Below, in pieces: positions 17,883 through 26,705 of a stretch of 54,297 nucleotides of DNA. The translations under genes were made by a program, and so were the position numbers. The notes beneath the pieces were generated by a model that was given only the letters and a program-made list of their open reading frames with translations, had not been told where the DNA came from and searched no databases. Source of the stretch: Bacillus sp. 7884-1 (GTDB lineage Bacteria > Bacillota > Bacilli > Bacillales > Cytobacillaceae); assembly GCF_002272245.1 (NCBI RefSeq), contig NZ_NPDD01000208.1, positions 1 through 54,297 on the forward strand, given 5' to 3'. Position 1 is the stretch's first letter; every line of letters begins with the position of its first letter.

Positions 17883-18365
17883 ATGAGAACAATTACGTTA
17901 TCAAATGGAAAAACAGTTGAAGTCGAATGTTTAAGCTGCGCCTTAACTAGCGGTCTAATTGAGCCAGATGGGGGTGTCATAATAGAAACAAAATATTTCC
18001 ATGCTCACCAGGATGTCGCCTACCCAATTGAAGGGTTAGTCATCCTCGCTTCAAAAAGACATATTAAATGCTTAGATGAACTTACCGAGGATGAAAGATT
18101 AGATTACATAAATATTATTACTTTAATCAGAAAAGCTCAGCGCGAAGTTTTAGGTATTGAGTATGTTTATTACTTTTACAACGAAGATACCACCCATCAT
18201 TTTCACACCTGGATGGTACCTCGGTATGATTGGATGAATGAATTTGGCCGATCTGTTGAATCTGTTCGACCTGTCCTGCTTCATGCGAGAAATCATCGGA
18301 ACACAGTAGAAAATAATCAAAAGGTTATGAAAGCAATAGGAGACCTGAAAACCGCATTATCTTAA
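17883..18365 (+). CDS. HIT-family protein with altered triad
   Basis: A 160-residue histidine-triad family protein, probably a nucleotide hydrolase or transferase acting on diadenosine polyphosphate-like substrates. CLSCAL at residues 17-22 matches the N-terminal zinc or turn region of HIT proteins, the core strand PIEGLVILASKRHIKCLDELT follows, and HHFHTWMVPR near 105 is the triad strand. The usual H-x-H-x-H-x-x reads H-F-H-T-W-M-V: the middle, catalytic His is kept, the third is Trp. Translation starts directly after a G12 tract. The gene ends at a strong hairpin terminator. HIT membership is well supported; substrate is not known. Confidence 0.7.
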   Translation: MRTITLSNGKTVEVECLSCALTSGLIEPDGGVIIETKYFHAHQDVAYPIEGLVILASKRHIKCLDELTEDERLDYINIITLIRKAQREVLGIEYVYYFYNEDTTHHFHTWMVPRYDWMNEFGRSVESVRPVLLHARNHRNTVENNQKVMKAIGDLKTALS

Positions 18366-18423
18366 GAAAGAAACAGACTTTAAAAATTATATTTAGATTA
18401 CATAGGGTAAACACTAAAAACAC

Positions 18424-18465
18424 AAGGACCGCTCATTTTAGATATATCTAAAATGTGCGGTCCTT
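18424..18465. terminator. Bidirectional terminator
   Basis: A long hairpin: AAGGACCGC pairs with GCGGTCCTT and CATTTTAGAT with ATCTAAAATG. It follows the HIT gene and also faces the end of the GH2 gene. Confidence 0.85.
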
Positions 18466-18602
18466 ATTTATTGTTCAACTAAAGCCCTCGTTCGTAATAT
18501 TAGGTTAGCCAGTTTTATCGAGCGTACGATAATTCATTTTCTCTCCTCTTTATTTGTATCTCAGAATCCGCCCTTCTTAATCTCCGAGGTTCTTAATATT
18601 GC

Positions 18603-20399
18603 TTATATCGTTCCTGGGTGCCACATATCATTAATCTCTTTAATTTTCTCTAAATCACATTTTGGCTTCCGGTCATATGTTAATAAGCCGTTTATTTCTT
18701 GCTCAACATCTGTTAACTGAGTATAGCAATAGCCGTATAGAATTTTCGAGCTATAAACTGCTTTCATAATACGCTTGTAATCATCAACGAATTCCTCACC
18801 GTTTTTAACAGTTGTATACCCCCAACCAGTGTCTTCACCAATTTTAAAGCCAATACCACCAAACTCTGTTAATAGAATGGGTTCTCCTCCATGTTCAAAA
18901 CCATTTGCATAAATACTTCTTTTTGCAGGTTTTGATGATAAAATAGAATCCTTTGTCGCCAAATCTTCCATATACTTGTCGTATTTTTCAGTTTCATTTT
19001 TTGAACCATGGTTATAGTTATGAAAGGAACAAATATCTGTTTTTGTTAGCTCCCAACCATCATTCGATATTACTAGACGAGTTGGATCAAGGGAATGGAT
19101 AAGGTGATACATGGCCAATGAATGATGCTGCTGCTGGCTGTTGTTACGCACATTTGGAATCCCCCAGCTTTCATTAAGTGGCACCCAAGCGACAACAGAC
19201 GGATGGTTATAATCACGATCAATAATTTCAATCCACTCTCTAGTCAACCTTGCAACAGCTTCTGCATTAAACGAAGGGATCGATGCACATTCACCCCATA
19301 CAAGGAAGCCTAAATGATCAGCCCAATAAAGGAAGCGCGGATCCTCTACTTTTTGATGTTTACGGCAGCCGTTAAAGCCCATTGCTTTAGAAAGTACTAT
19401 ATCCTTTTTAATTTCTTCATCTGTCGGAGCTGTAAGGAGACCTTCTGGCCAATATCCTTGGTCTAAAATGAGCTTTTGATAATATGGACGGTTATTTAGG
19501 TATACCATACCATTTTCAGTGTGGATTTTTCTCATCCCGAAATAGGAATCAATTTCATCTAATATTGTATTGTCTACCTTCAATTTAATTTTCACATCAA
19601 AAAGATTGGGATTCTCTGGTGTCCAGTTCCATCCATCATCATGGAAGGTTGTGCGGAAGATTTTATGTTGATATATATTAAATGAACGTTTGTTATAATT
19701 TTCGATTGCGGAGAAAGTGTCGCGTATTACTAATTCCCCTTTAAAATGGATATCAAATTGGACTTCCTTATTAGTAGTATCACCAGAAACTTCAAGCTCA
19801 ACGATGACTTCTCCCTCGTCTACGTCTGGTGTGAATTTAAGTTTTGAAATATGTGCTGAATTTATTGGTTCTAACCAAACTGTTTGCCAAATTCCTGTTG
19901 TACGCGTATACCAAATTCCAAATGGCTTCTCCATCCAGAACTGCTTTCCACGGGGAATAGATTCATCTATAGACGGATCTTCAACTTTTACCACAATCGT
20001 TTCCTTTCCACCATTTAAACAACCTGTAATGTCGAATGAAAAGGGAGTATGTCCTCCTTCATGGAACCCAACAAATTTCTCATTTACATAAACCCAGGCA
20101 CGATAATCCACTGCTCCAAAATGAAGGATTACCCTCTGATCATTCCAGCTAGCAGGAATTTCAAAATCCCTTTTATACCAAACGACATCATGGTAAGTCG
20201 GGTCTTCAATTCCACTTATTTTGGTTTGGAATGCAAATGGAACGTTGATTTCCTTATTAAACACGCTGCTGTTTTGTTTGAACCATTTTTGCTCTGTTCC
20301 TTTGTTCTCATCATCAAATGTAAATGTCCAAACTCCGTTTAGATTCAGCCAATCTTTTCGAACGAGTTGTGGTCTTGGATACTCTAGACGATATTTCAT
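18603..20399 (-). CDS. Glycoside hydrolase family 2
   Basis: A 598-residue cytoplasmic exo-glycosidase of the beta-galactosidase/beta-glucuronidase clan. It has the sugar-binding jelly-roll (to about 180), the immunoglobulin-like domain (about 185-290) and the TIM barrel. The acid/base Glu410 lies in PLNESWG and the nucleophile Glu512 in LLTEFGG. No signal peptide, so it acts on imported oligosaccharides. Last gene of the glycan operon, 53 bases after the oxidoreductase gene. Substrate specificity cannot be read; with a GH43 in the same operon a hemicellulose or pectin side chain is likely. Confidence 0.88.
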   Translation of the reverse strand: MKYRLEYPRPQLVRKDWLNLNGVWTFTFDDENKGTEQKWFKQNSSVFNKEINVPFAFQTKISGIEDPTYHDVVWYKRDFEIPASWNDQRVILHFGAVDYRAWVYVNEKFVGFHEGGHTPFSFDITGCLNGGKETIVVKVEDPSIDESIPRGKQFWMEKPFGIWYTRTTGIWQTVWLEPINSAHISKLKFTPDVDEGEVIVELEVSGDTTNKEVQFDIHFKGELVIRDTFSAIENYNKRSFNIYQHKIFRTTFHDDGWNWTPENPNLFDVKIKLKVDNTILDEIDSYFGMRKIHTENGMVYLNNRPYYQKLILDQGYWPEGLLTAPTDEEIKKDIVLSKAMGFNGCRKHQKVEDPRFLYWADHLGFLVWGECASIPSFNAEAVARLTREWIEIIDRDYNHPSVVAWVPLNESWGIPNVRNNSQQQHHSLAMYHLIHSLDPTRLVISNDGWELTKTDICSFHNYNHGSKNETEKYDKYMEDLATKDSILSSKPAKRSIYANGFEHGGEPILLTEFGGIGFKIGEDTGWGYTTVKNGEEFVDDYKRIMKAVYSSKILYGYCYTQLTDVEQEINGLLTYDRKPKCDLEKIKEINDMWHPGTI

Positions 20400-20452
20400 C
20401 TTCTTCCCTCCATAGATGTTTCATGTTCTTAAAATGATTTTTAGGATTCCCA

Positions 20453-21436
20453 TTATAATGTTTCGACCCTTATTCCCTTTTTAAAGGATTCAATGGCTGC
20501 GTACGCCAGTTTTAATGCCCTAACCCCACAACTTGCATGAACAGGCGGATGTTCTCCGTTTTTAAAAGCAGATAAAATAACTTCCATATGCTCGTCAAAG
20601 GTTTTATGGAAGTCACGATCATAATCATTAAAGTATCCCGCACGCCAAACCTCAGCGATTTCGTTCCCTGCTGTTTGGTAGGTAAATTCACGAACAGTAT
20701 CCTTTATTAAAATCCTGCCCTTTGTACCGTTTATTTCTAAGTGGTGAGTACCAGAATACATATAGGAAGAATCGTAGGTTCCTAGAAAGCTTCCCACCGC
20801 ACCATTCGAAAACTTTAAGGATAATGATAGTGTGCTATATCCCTTTCCTGTTTTATTTGTCATTTCTGCCATCACTGATTGAATGGGTCCACAAAGGTAC
20901 TCGAGCATATCAAATCCATGACATTGTGTTTCAATTAGATTGGCAAATGGATGATCACTTATTCCTTCACCGCCAAAACGCCAGGAAGCAAAAATAATTT
21001 CTCCTAATTTTCCTTCGCTTATTGCTTTTTTTGCAAGTTTAACTGTACGTGCATAACGATGATTGAAATTAATGGCAAAAAACAAGTTCCGTTTTTCTGC
21101 TTCATTGATTAAGGTACGGGCTTCTTCCATTTTAAAAACAAGCGGTTTTTCCACAATTAAGGGATAACCCGCTTTAATCACCTTTAACGTTGGTTCAAAA
21201 TGGTCTTGATTTGGCAGGCATAAACATACGATATCGGGCTTTTCTTTTTTTAGCATCTCTTCGATCGAAAGATAATAGTTTGTACCAAATTCATTGGCTC
21301 TTTCCCTTGTTTTTCCCAATGATCTTCCAACTATAGCGCAAAACTCAACATCACTTCGGTCACGTAAAATTCTTGCGTGCTGAAAACCCCAACCTCCTGC
21401 TCCTATCAGAGCAACCTTTACTTTTTTATGGTTCAT
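20453..21436 (-). CDS. Gfo/Idh/MocA-family oxidoreductase
   Basis: A 327-residue NAD(P)-dependent sugar or inositol dehydrogenase-like enzyme. The Rossmann loop ALIGAGGWGFQHARIL is at 9-24, the EKPLV motif with its catalytic Lys is near 95, and the C-terminal alpha/beta domain contains ETQCHGFDMLEYL. The start overlaps the stop of the upstream dehydrogenase by 4 bases (ATGA), so the two are translationally coupled. Together with the Zn dehydrogenase it probably oxidises and reduces a sugar released by the operon hydrolases. Confidence 0.85.
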   Translation of the reverse strand: MNHKKVKVALIGAGGWGFQHARILRDRSDVEFCAIVGRSLGKTRERANEFGTNYYLSIEEMLKKEKPDIVCLCLPNQDHFEPTLKVIKAGYPLIVEKPLVFKMEEARTLINEAEKRNLFFAINFNHRYARTVKLAKKAISEGKLGEIIFASWRFGGEGISDHPFANLIETQCHGFDMLEYLCGPIQSVMAEMTNKTGKGYSTLSLSLKFSNGAVGSFLGTYDSSYMYSGTHHLEINGTKGRILIKDTVREFTYQTAGNEIAEVWRAGYFNDYDRDFHKTFDEHMEVILSAFKNGEHPPVHASCGVRALKLAYAAIESFKKGIRVETL

Positions 21437-22467
21437 TGCACAATGACCACTTTCCCCGTTTGACCTTTTAAGAAAAGATCGAAAGCCTCCTTGATTTTTC
21501 CTGCCTCAAATCGGTGGGTAATAATCGCGCTGAAATACTCAAAATGGCGATTTAATATGTCTAAATTCCTTTCAAGGTCACGAAAGGGGAAGTATTCACT
21601 TCCCAAAATCGCTCGTTCTGGATGAATTAGGTCTATTGAAACATCGATATGAAGTTCTTCGCCATGACCAACACAAATAAGAACCCCTTGCTGATCCAAT
21701 ACTTTTAATCCAGACTGACGTGCTGCTTTCTTTCCACTGGTATCAATCGACAAATCCACTGCCTTCACATCATTTTCCATAAAAAATTCATGAAGAGACT
21801 TCTTCTTTAGATTTAGAGGAATTCCGCCTAATATTTCCACGATCTCTAATCGATATTCTTCAAGGTCTGATACAAAAACAGGAATCTCTTTACCTATTAA
21901 TATTTTCGCCATAGCCAAAACACCTAATCCTATAGGGCCAGCCCCCATGACAAACACGGATCGAATATCCGGATGTAAGATTCTACCTCGATCAATGGCA
22001 TGGCCACCTGTTCCAATGATGTCTAAAAGCATCGTTGCCTCAGGAAAGGGAATATTTTTATCTATAGGAAAAAAAATATTTTCATTAATCAATTCATACG
22101 GTGCATAACCGCCGTCTTTATTAAATCCCATATCCCCTCTTTTATTACGACATTGGTTAGTAAATCCTTGTGAACACGAGCGGCAGGTACCACAAAAGTC
22201 CATAAGATAGATGACTCCCGGTGTGCCCATTGGGACTCTCGTATGTGTACCAGCTGCAACGACGACTCCTGCCGCTTCATGACCTGGAACAACAACAGCA
22301 CCATTAATGAATTGACCTCTTTCTGAACCGCATATTGCATTGGCCTTTACTTGGATTAAAAGTTGTCCTGGTCCTGGCTTTGGAACTGAAATTTCTTCAA
22401 ATTCGATAAATCCTCCGCCTTTAAAACGAGGTACTTTCATTGTTAAAGGAGTTGATACATTGTTCAT
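21433..22467 (-). CDS. Zinc-containing medium-chain dehydrogenase
   Basis: A 344-residue sorbitol or alcohol dehydrogenase-like enzyme. The catalytic zinc site is in AICGSERG and PGHEAAG, and the structural zinc cysteines stand in CGTCRSCSQGFTNQC. The Rossmann motif GAGPIGLGVLA lies near 175. Probably oxidises a sugar or polyol hydroxyl with NAD(P). GAGGGG lies just upstream of the ATG. It follows a decayed stretch holding remnants of permeases and a TIM-barrel gene, so it may depend on read-through from the operon promoter. Confidence 0.86.
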   Translation of the reverse strand: MNNVSTPLTMKVPRFKGGGFIEFEEISVPKPGPGQLLIQVKANAICGSERGQFINGAVVVPGHEAAGVVVAAGTHTRVPMGTPGVIYLMDFCGTCRSCSQGFTNQCRNKRGDMGFNKDGGYAPYELINENIFFPIDKNIPFPEATMLLDIIGTGGHAIDRGRILHPDIRSVFVMGAGPIGLGVLAMAKILIGKEIPVFVSDLEEYRLEIVEILGGIPLNLKKKSLHEFFMENDVKAVDLSIDTSGKKAARQSGLKVLDQQGVLICVGHGEELHIDVSIDLIHPERAILGSEYFPFRDLERNLDILNRHFEYFSAIITHRFEAGKIKEAFDLFLKGQTGKVVIVQ

Positions 22468-22539
22468 TTGTTCCCCTCCAATTAGATTTTTACCTAGAAA
22501 ATAAGCTTACTCCTGTAAGGCACTATAAATTTTAATATT

Positions 22540-22720
22540 TTATACCCACCACATGTCGCCGAGCTCATCTTTCGTTAACACGCTTTGAAGATTGGATACT
22601 GCTTTTTGAAATCCTTCTTCAATTGATATTAAACCATCCAAACATATTTACATTATTGGATCAATATAAGTATCCTTTGCGTGGAAGTGGTGAATCGCAT
22701 TTTGTTTACCTTAGATTTTA
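22540..22720 (-). pseudogene. Remnant of a sugar-phosphate isomerase/epimerase
   Basis: Two pieces of a xylose-isomerase-like TIM barrel survive. AIHHFHAKDTYIDP, followed by a stop, is encoded around 22650-22700, and EEGFQKAVSNLQSVLTKDEL through the C-terminal MWWV and stop at 22540 follow in another frame. The middle and the whole N-terminal two thirds are missing. The metal-binding HAKD block is typical of IolE/IolI-type proteins. It lies between the permease remnant and an intact dehydrogenase. Confidence 0.65.
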
Positions 22721-22739
22721 ATCACTGCCCCATTATAAA

Positions 22740-23391
22740 AGCTCTTAATAAAAATACGTTAAAAGCAAATCCCCCTCCTACATAGGGAACAATGACCCCC
22801 TAATAGGTATTAATTTTAATAGCGGATATGTGGAAGGGATTCGGAACCAATGTCATTTGGCTGCTAGCTAGAGCCGGAATGGTTAATCCTGGCCATTGTA
22901 AGAATTCAAGACCAGCTTTTTCTAAATAGAAATTTACACCACTAAACGGATTATAGATCCAAAACCAAATTTGGTCTGCAACAGTAACTATTATAATAGA
23001 TGTCGAAAAATATGTAGCTTGATAGAGTGTTTGACCCTTATTAACCTTGCGCAGCATGTAAGCTAAGAAAAATGGAAGAATAATTGGAATCGTTATCCAA
23101 AATAAGGCCCATTTAGCATTGTTAATAAAGGCTGTCCAAACAAACAAATCGGCGAATGCTTCCACAAAGTTTGCTAATCCAATAAATTTTGGAGTATCTT
23201 ATCCATTCCATTCAGTAAATGGCAAATATAATGACATCACGGCCGGAATCGATACAGCTAAAATATGAACCAAAAGGCCGGGTAAAATAAAAAATCATCC
23301 AAGCCATTTTTCTAAATTTAAACTTTTTTCTTTCCTTTGTCTCATTGATGATTACTTTTTTTATTACAGCCGTTTTAGAAATGTCTAACAT
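22740..23391 (-). pseudogene. Collapsed MalF/MalG-type ABC permease genes
   Basis: The start (ATG 23391, GGGGGGAG upstream) and basic N-terminus of a MalF-type permease are present. Frame shifts near 23290 into LPGLLVHILAVSIPAVMSL, and TEWNG is followed by a stop at 23199-23201. The frame continues FIGLANFVEAFADLF to the transmembrane region ending WPGLTIPALA. There it joins sequence of the second, MalG-type permease: TLVPNPFHISAIKINTY, a stop at 22800, then GVIVPYVGGGFAFNVFLLRAF. So most of permease 1, most of permease 2 and everything between them has been deleted and the rest has decayed. The transporter therefore lacks its membrane channel. Confidence 0.8.
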
Positions 23392-23456
23392 ACTCCCCCC
23401 CTTTTTAAAAATACTCTAGGTATCTATACTTATTGTCATAGATACCTAGAACTAAA

Positions 23457-24749
23457 TTAATAGTTTTCTAGCTTATATAACGAACCATCTTTTGCATCTT
23501 TTTCCTTTAGTTTTTGTAATTTCTCCAGCCACTTTTCAACAGTTGTCTTCTTTAAATAAACACCAGCGAACTCGCTCTCCAATACTTCTACAACACTTGG
23601 GGATGCATAAGAGAATGAAAGATATCCAGATTTACCGTTTGCTGCTGCCTCATTAATCATATTTAAGGCTGTTTCAACATTAGGTTCAAAGTCCAAACCA
23701 CTATAATCAGCTTCAATCGGTTCAGGAATACCATTTTTAGCCATTGCCACAACTACATCTTCATGGAAGAAATAGCTTAATAACTCCGCAACTTCATCCT
23801 TGTGTTTTGACTTTGCATTAATGGTTAATCCTGCCCCTACACCTAGAGGAATAACAGGTTCACCATCCGGACTCCAGCTAGGGAACGGTGCATATCCAAC
23901 CTCAAAATCCGTTTCCAGACCTGCTGCCAAACTCCATGTACCATCAATTTTCATTGCGGATTTACCCGTAATAAATAATTTCGAAGCATCTTCAGTTGAA
24001 ATAGCATGAGATTTTTTTTCTGTAACATATCCTTCATTCCAAAAATCTGAATACCGTTGGATTGCTTCTACCACTTCAGGATCCGTCCATTTTTTATCAC
24101 CTGAATAAAGTTGTTTCGTACCTTCAGGACCTAAAACACTATTTACGATACTAGAAATCCACCAATTGTCACAACCTTCACAATCGGATGTTCCCCATGC
24201 AAAAGGAATCGTCCCCTTGCTTTCAATTTCCTTTGAAAGACTAACAACTTCATTATAATTAGTTGGAACTTCCCAGCCATTTTCTTCAAATAAGGTTTTG
24301 TTATATACAAGCATTAAGCCTTCATAGTTCCAAGGAATTCCGATGATTTTATTATCAAATTCATAAGCATTTTTTGACCATTGGAACATTTTTTCATCGT
24401 ATTTATACTTTTCATAATAAGCGTCCATCGGTTCAATATAACCATGTTTATAGGATTCGGCAGCTTCAAATGGTCCTTGTAATAATAAATCAGGAGCTTC
24501 TCCAGCTGCTAATGCGGTCCCCATATCCTGTACAGATACCTCTTTAATTTTAATATCGGGATTATCCTTTTGATACAAGTCGTACATTACTCTCAAGGCA
24601 GAGCTTTCTTCACCCCAAATGTCTGCATTCGGTACTTTGAGAACATTTTCCTCTTCCTTTGATGCTTTATTGCTGCAGGCACCAAGCATTAAACTAGTTA
24701 CTAAAGTTGTTGACAAAGCGATCAGTTTAAATTTTTTATTAAATTTCAT
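23457..24749 (-). CDS. Carbohydrate ABC transporter solute-binding lipoprotein
   Basis: A 430-residue family 1 extracellular sugar-binding protein. The signal peptide ends in the lipobox LMLGAC with Cys25 as the lipidated residue. The mature part has the typical two-lobe pattern with APDLLLQGPFEA, NKIIGIPWNYEGLMLVYNK and ITGKSAMKIDGTW. The start overlaps the stop of the upstream epimerase gene (ATGA), with GGGGGAGGC before it. The gene is intact, whereas both permeases that should follow are broken, so the protein can bind sugar but not pass it to its own channel unless another system supplies permeases. Confidence 0.9.
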   Translation of the reverse strand: MKFNKKFKLIALSTTLVTSLMLGACSNKASKEEENVLKVPNADIWGEESSALRVMYDLYQKDNPDIKIKEVSVQDMGTALAAGEAPDLLLQGPFEAAESYKHGYIEPMDAYYEKYKYDEKMFQWSKNAYEFDNKIIGIPWNYEGLMLVYNKTLFEENGWEVPTNYNEVVSLSKEIESKGTIPFAWGTSDCEGCDNWWISSIVNSVLGPEGTKQLYSGDKKWTDPEVVEAIQRYSDFWNEGYVTEKKSHAISTEDASKLFITGKSAMKIDGTWSLAAGLETDFEVGYAPFPSWSPDGEPVIPLGVGAGLTINAKSKHKDEVAELLSYFFHEDVVVAMAKNGIPEPIEADYSGLDFEPNVETALNMINEAAANGKSGYLSFSYASPSVVEVLESEFAGVYLKKTTVEKWLEKLQKLKEKDAKDGSLYKLENY

Positions 24750-25555
24750 AAATTGCCTCCCCCTTTAATTATGATTGATTTAAGAAAAGCAGCGGACTCA
24801 AGATACGATTTTTCCGGGTCTCCGGAAATCTCACACTCAATTGACATGAATCCCGAAAAACCAATCTTTTGCAAAGCTTTAAAGCCCGAATCAAAATCAA
24901 TATGCCCTTGGCCAGGCATGAGGCGATTGCTATCGGCTAAATGCACGTGCCCGATGAGGTGATTTTCTTCCTCAATGCTTTTCGCGATATTTACTTCTTC
25001 CATACTCATGTGGAAGAAATCCGCTAGGACTTGTACAGATGAAAATCCACCCTGTTCTATTAATGATTTCGCCTGTTCTAACCGATTGATCATATGGTCT
25101 TCATAGCGATTCAGCGGTTCCAAAAATAAAATACTCCCAGCTTCTTTAGCCAAAACATTTATTTTTTCCAAAGAATCCAATAAGACTTCCCGATCTTCTT
25201 CTGCCGTTCTTGGAGGGGTGAACGGTGGAAGTTTTCTTGAAAATATTCCAAAGGCTGCTGGTGCAATGACCCCTGCTGCTCCAATTTCTGCGGTATAGCG
25301 CAAAATTTCACCGATGTCTGAGATGGCCATTTTTCTTCCCTCTTCCTCAAAGGCACCGATCCATCCTCTATAACCGCCGCAAATAGAACTAATGGGAACC
25401 CCGGTTGTATTAACTGCTTTCTTTATTTCTTCAAAACGGTTTATTAACACATCGCCGCCAATTTCAAGTCCTTCGAAACCAAGTTCTTTTACTTTTGACA
25501 GTTTTTCTTCAAAGCTTTCACCAAAAAAACTTCTGTCTTGAGTTGCTAATTTCAT
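24746..25555 (-). CDS. Sugar-phosphate isomerase/epimerase, TIM barrel
   Basis: A 269-residue AP-endonuclease-2-fold (xylose-isomerase-like) protein. Metal-binding residues are expected in LFLEPLNRYEDH (Glu), VLADFFHM (Asp, His), IGHVHLADSNR (His, Asp) and MSIECEISG (Glu). A 3-epimerase, isomerase or inosose dehydratase-like reaction on a sugar is likely. It lies 41 bases after the dehydrogenase gene and is coupled to the solute-binding protein downstream. A second gene of the same fold is decayed in this operon. Confidence 0.82.
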   Translation of the reverse strand: MKLATQDRSFFGESFEEKLSKVKELGFEGLEIGGDVLINRFEEIKKAVNTTGVPISSICGGYRGWIGAFEEEGRKMAISDIGEILRYTAEIGAAGVIAPAAFGIFSRKLPPFTPPRTAEEDREVLLDSLEKINVLAKEAGSILFLEPLNRYEDHMINRLEQAKSLIEQGGFSSVQVLADFFHMSMEEVNIAKSIEEENHLIGHVHLADSNRLMPGQGHIDFDSGFKALQKIGFSGFMSIECEISGDPEKSYLESAAFLKSIIIKGGGNL

Positions 25556-25596
25556 AGTATTCCCCCTAATTTACCCTTTTTGAAAGAGACTAAGAT

Positions 25597-26652
25597 TTAA
25601 AATTTAACTCCAAGCTTAACACTCTTCTCTGGATGTTTATCGACATAGCTTTCGTATCCAATTGCTGATTCTTCTAAGGACACAACAGGATCAATAATTT
25701 CTTCACAATTAAGCGCCCCTACCGAAAGCATTTTCCAGCAAGTTTCTTCAATCCGTCTCCAACTCCAGCGCGGATAATCAGGGTTCGGCTCACTGCATGC
25801 TCTTGAAAATACAATTTTCGCATTATTAAAGTGAGCTTCTCTGCCAAGATCAAGGCCGCCTCTAAATGGTCTCGCCCAGCCAACATAGGCAATAGTTCCG
25901 CCGTACGCTAATCCTCTTAAAGCTTGCTGAAGGGCAAATTCGTTAGCACTTGTTTCAATGACAACATCAACACCCATTTTATTGGTCGCTTTCTTTAATT
26001 CAAGACCAACATCTTGATTGATTGGATCAAAAGCTTCATCAACTCCAGCCCGTAACGCCACTTCACGGCGCTTTTCAATTGGATCTACTACGGCTACATA
26101 ACTTGCACCTGCTAGTTTTGCAAGCTGGGCTGCAAGTTGTCCAATCGCTCCTAATCCGATAATTGCCACACGGTCCCCTGCACGAACATGGGCATCCCGT
26201 ATTCCACCTAAAGCAAACTGAGCTGGATCGAAGCAAACGGCACTTTTCCATGACATAGTTTCAGGCATTTTTAGCAAGTAAAAATTATTGATAGCGTTTA
26301 CAATTTGTGTTTCTCTAACGCCGCCGTAACCGCAAACTCTTTCGCCTAATTGATAATCCTTAACATCTGAACCAACTTCCGTAATGACACCTACCCATTG
26401 ATTCCCTAGATTCCAACTTCCGAAATCAACACCTTTTTGATCACTTTCTGGACGCGGTAAGAACGTATGCCATTCTTCATCGTAATACTCATTCATATGT
26501 GGGCTTTCCCCACGAAAACCAGCTAATTCTGAACCATGTTTAGGCGATGCAAACTCAACTTGTACTTTTACTTCATTTGGTTTTGCTTCACGATCCTCGT
26601 ACTCTAAAATTTCTGCCTTGTGTGGCGCAACAGCAACTAATTGTTTTAACAT
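25597..26652 (-). CDS. Medium-chain dehydrogenase without zinc-cysteine cluster
   Basis: A 351-residue MDR protein with the Rossmann motif IIGLGAIGQLAAQL near 170. The usual catalytic CGT/S and the structural CxxCxxC cluster are absent (SPKHGSELAG and no cysteine set near 100), so it probably works without structural zinc. It likely oxidises a sugar derivative in the operon pathway. GAGGAGG-type sequence stands before the ATG. Downstream of GH43 and upstream of the epimerase, with gaps of 53 and 41 bases. Confidence 0.8.
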   Translation of the reverse strand: MLKQLVAVAPHKAEILEYEDREAKPNEVKVQVEFASPKHGSELAGFRGESPHMNEYYDEEWHTFLPRPESDQKGVDFGSWNLGNQWVGVITEVGSDVKDYQLGERVCGYGGVRETQIVNAINNFYLLKMPETMSWKSAVCFDPAQFALGGIRDAHVRAGDRVAIIGLGAIGQLAAQLAKLAGASYVAVVDPIEKRREVALRAGVDEAFDPINQDVGLELKKATNKMGVDVVIETSANEFALQQALRGLAYGGTIAYVGWARPFRGGLDLGREAHFNNAKIVFSRACSEPNPDYPRWSWRRIEETCWKMLSVGALNCEEIIDPVVSLEESAIGYESYVDKHPEKSVKLGVKF

Positions 26653-26705
26653 CCTATTTCCTCCTCTTTAACATCCAAGTTGAAAGTATCTACCAATCTA
26701 GTATT

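Noticed and set aside
22710..22755. MalG-type C-terminal end (RIFIKSFYNGAVIKI)
   Set aside because: The same bases in the neighbouring frame give FAFNVFLLRAF, a much better match to the permease core, so the other reading is probably chance.
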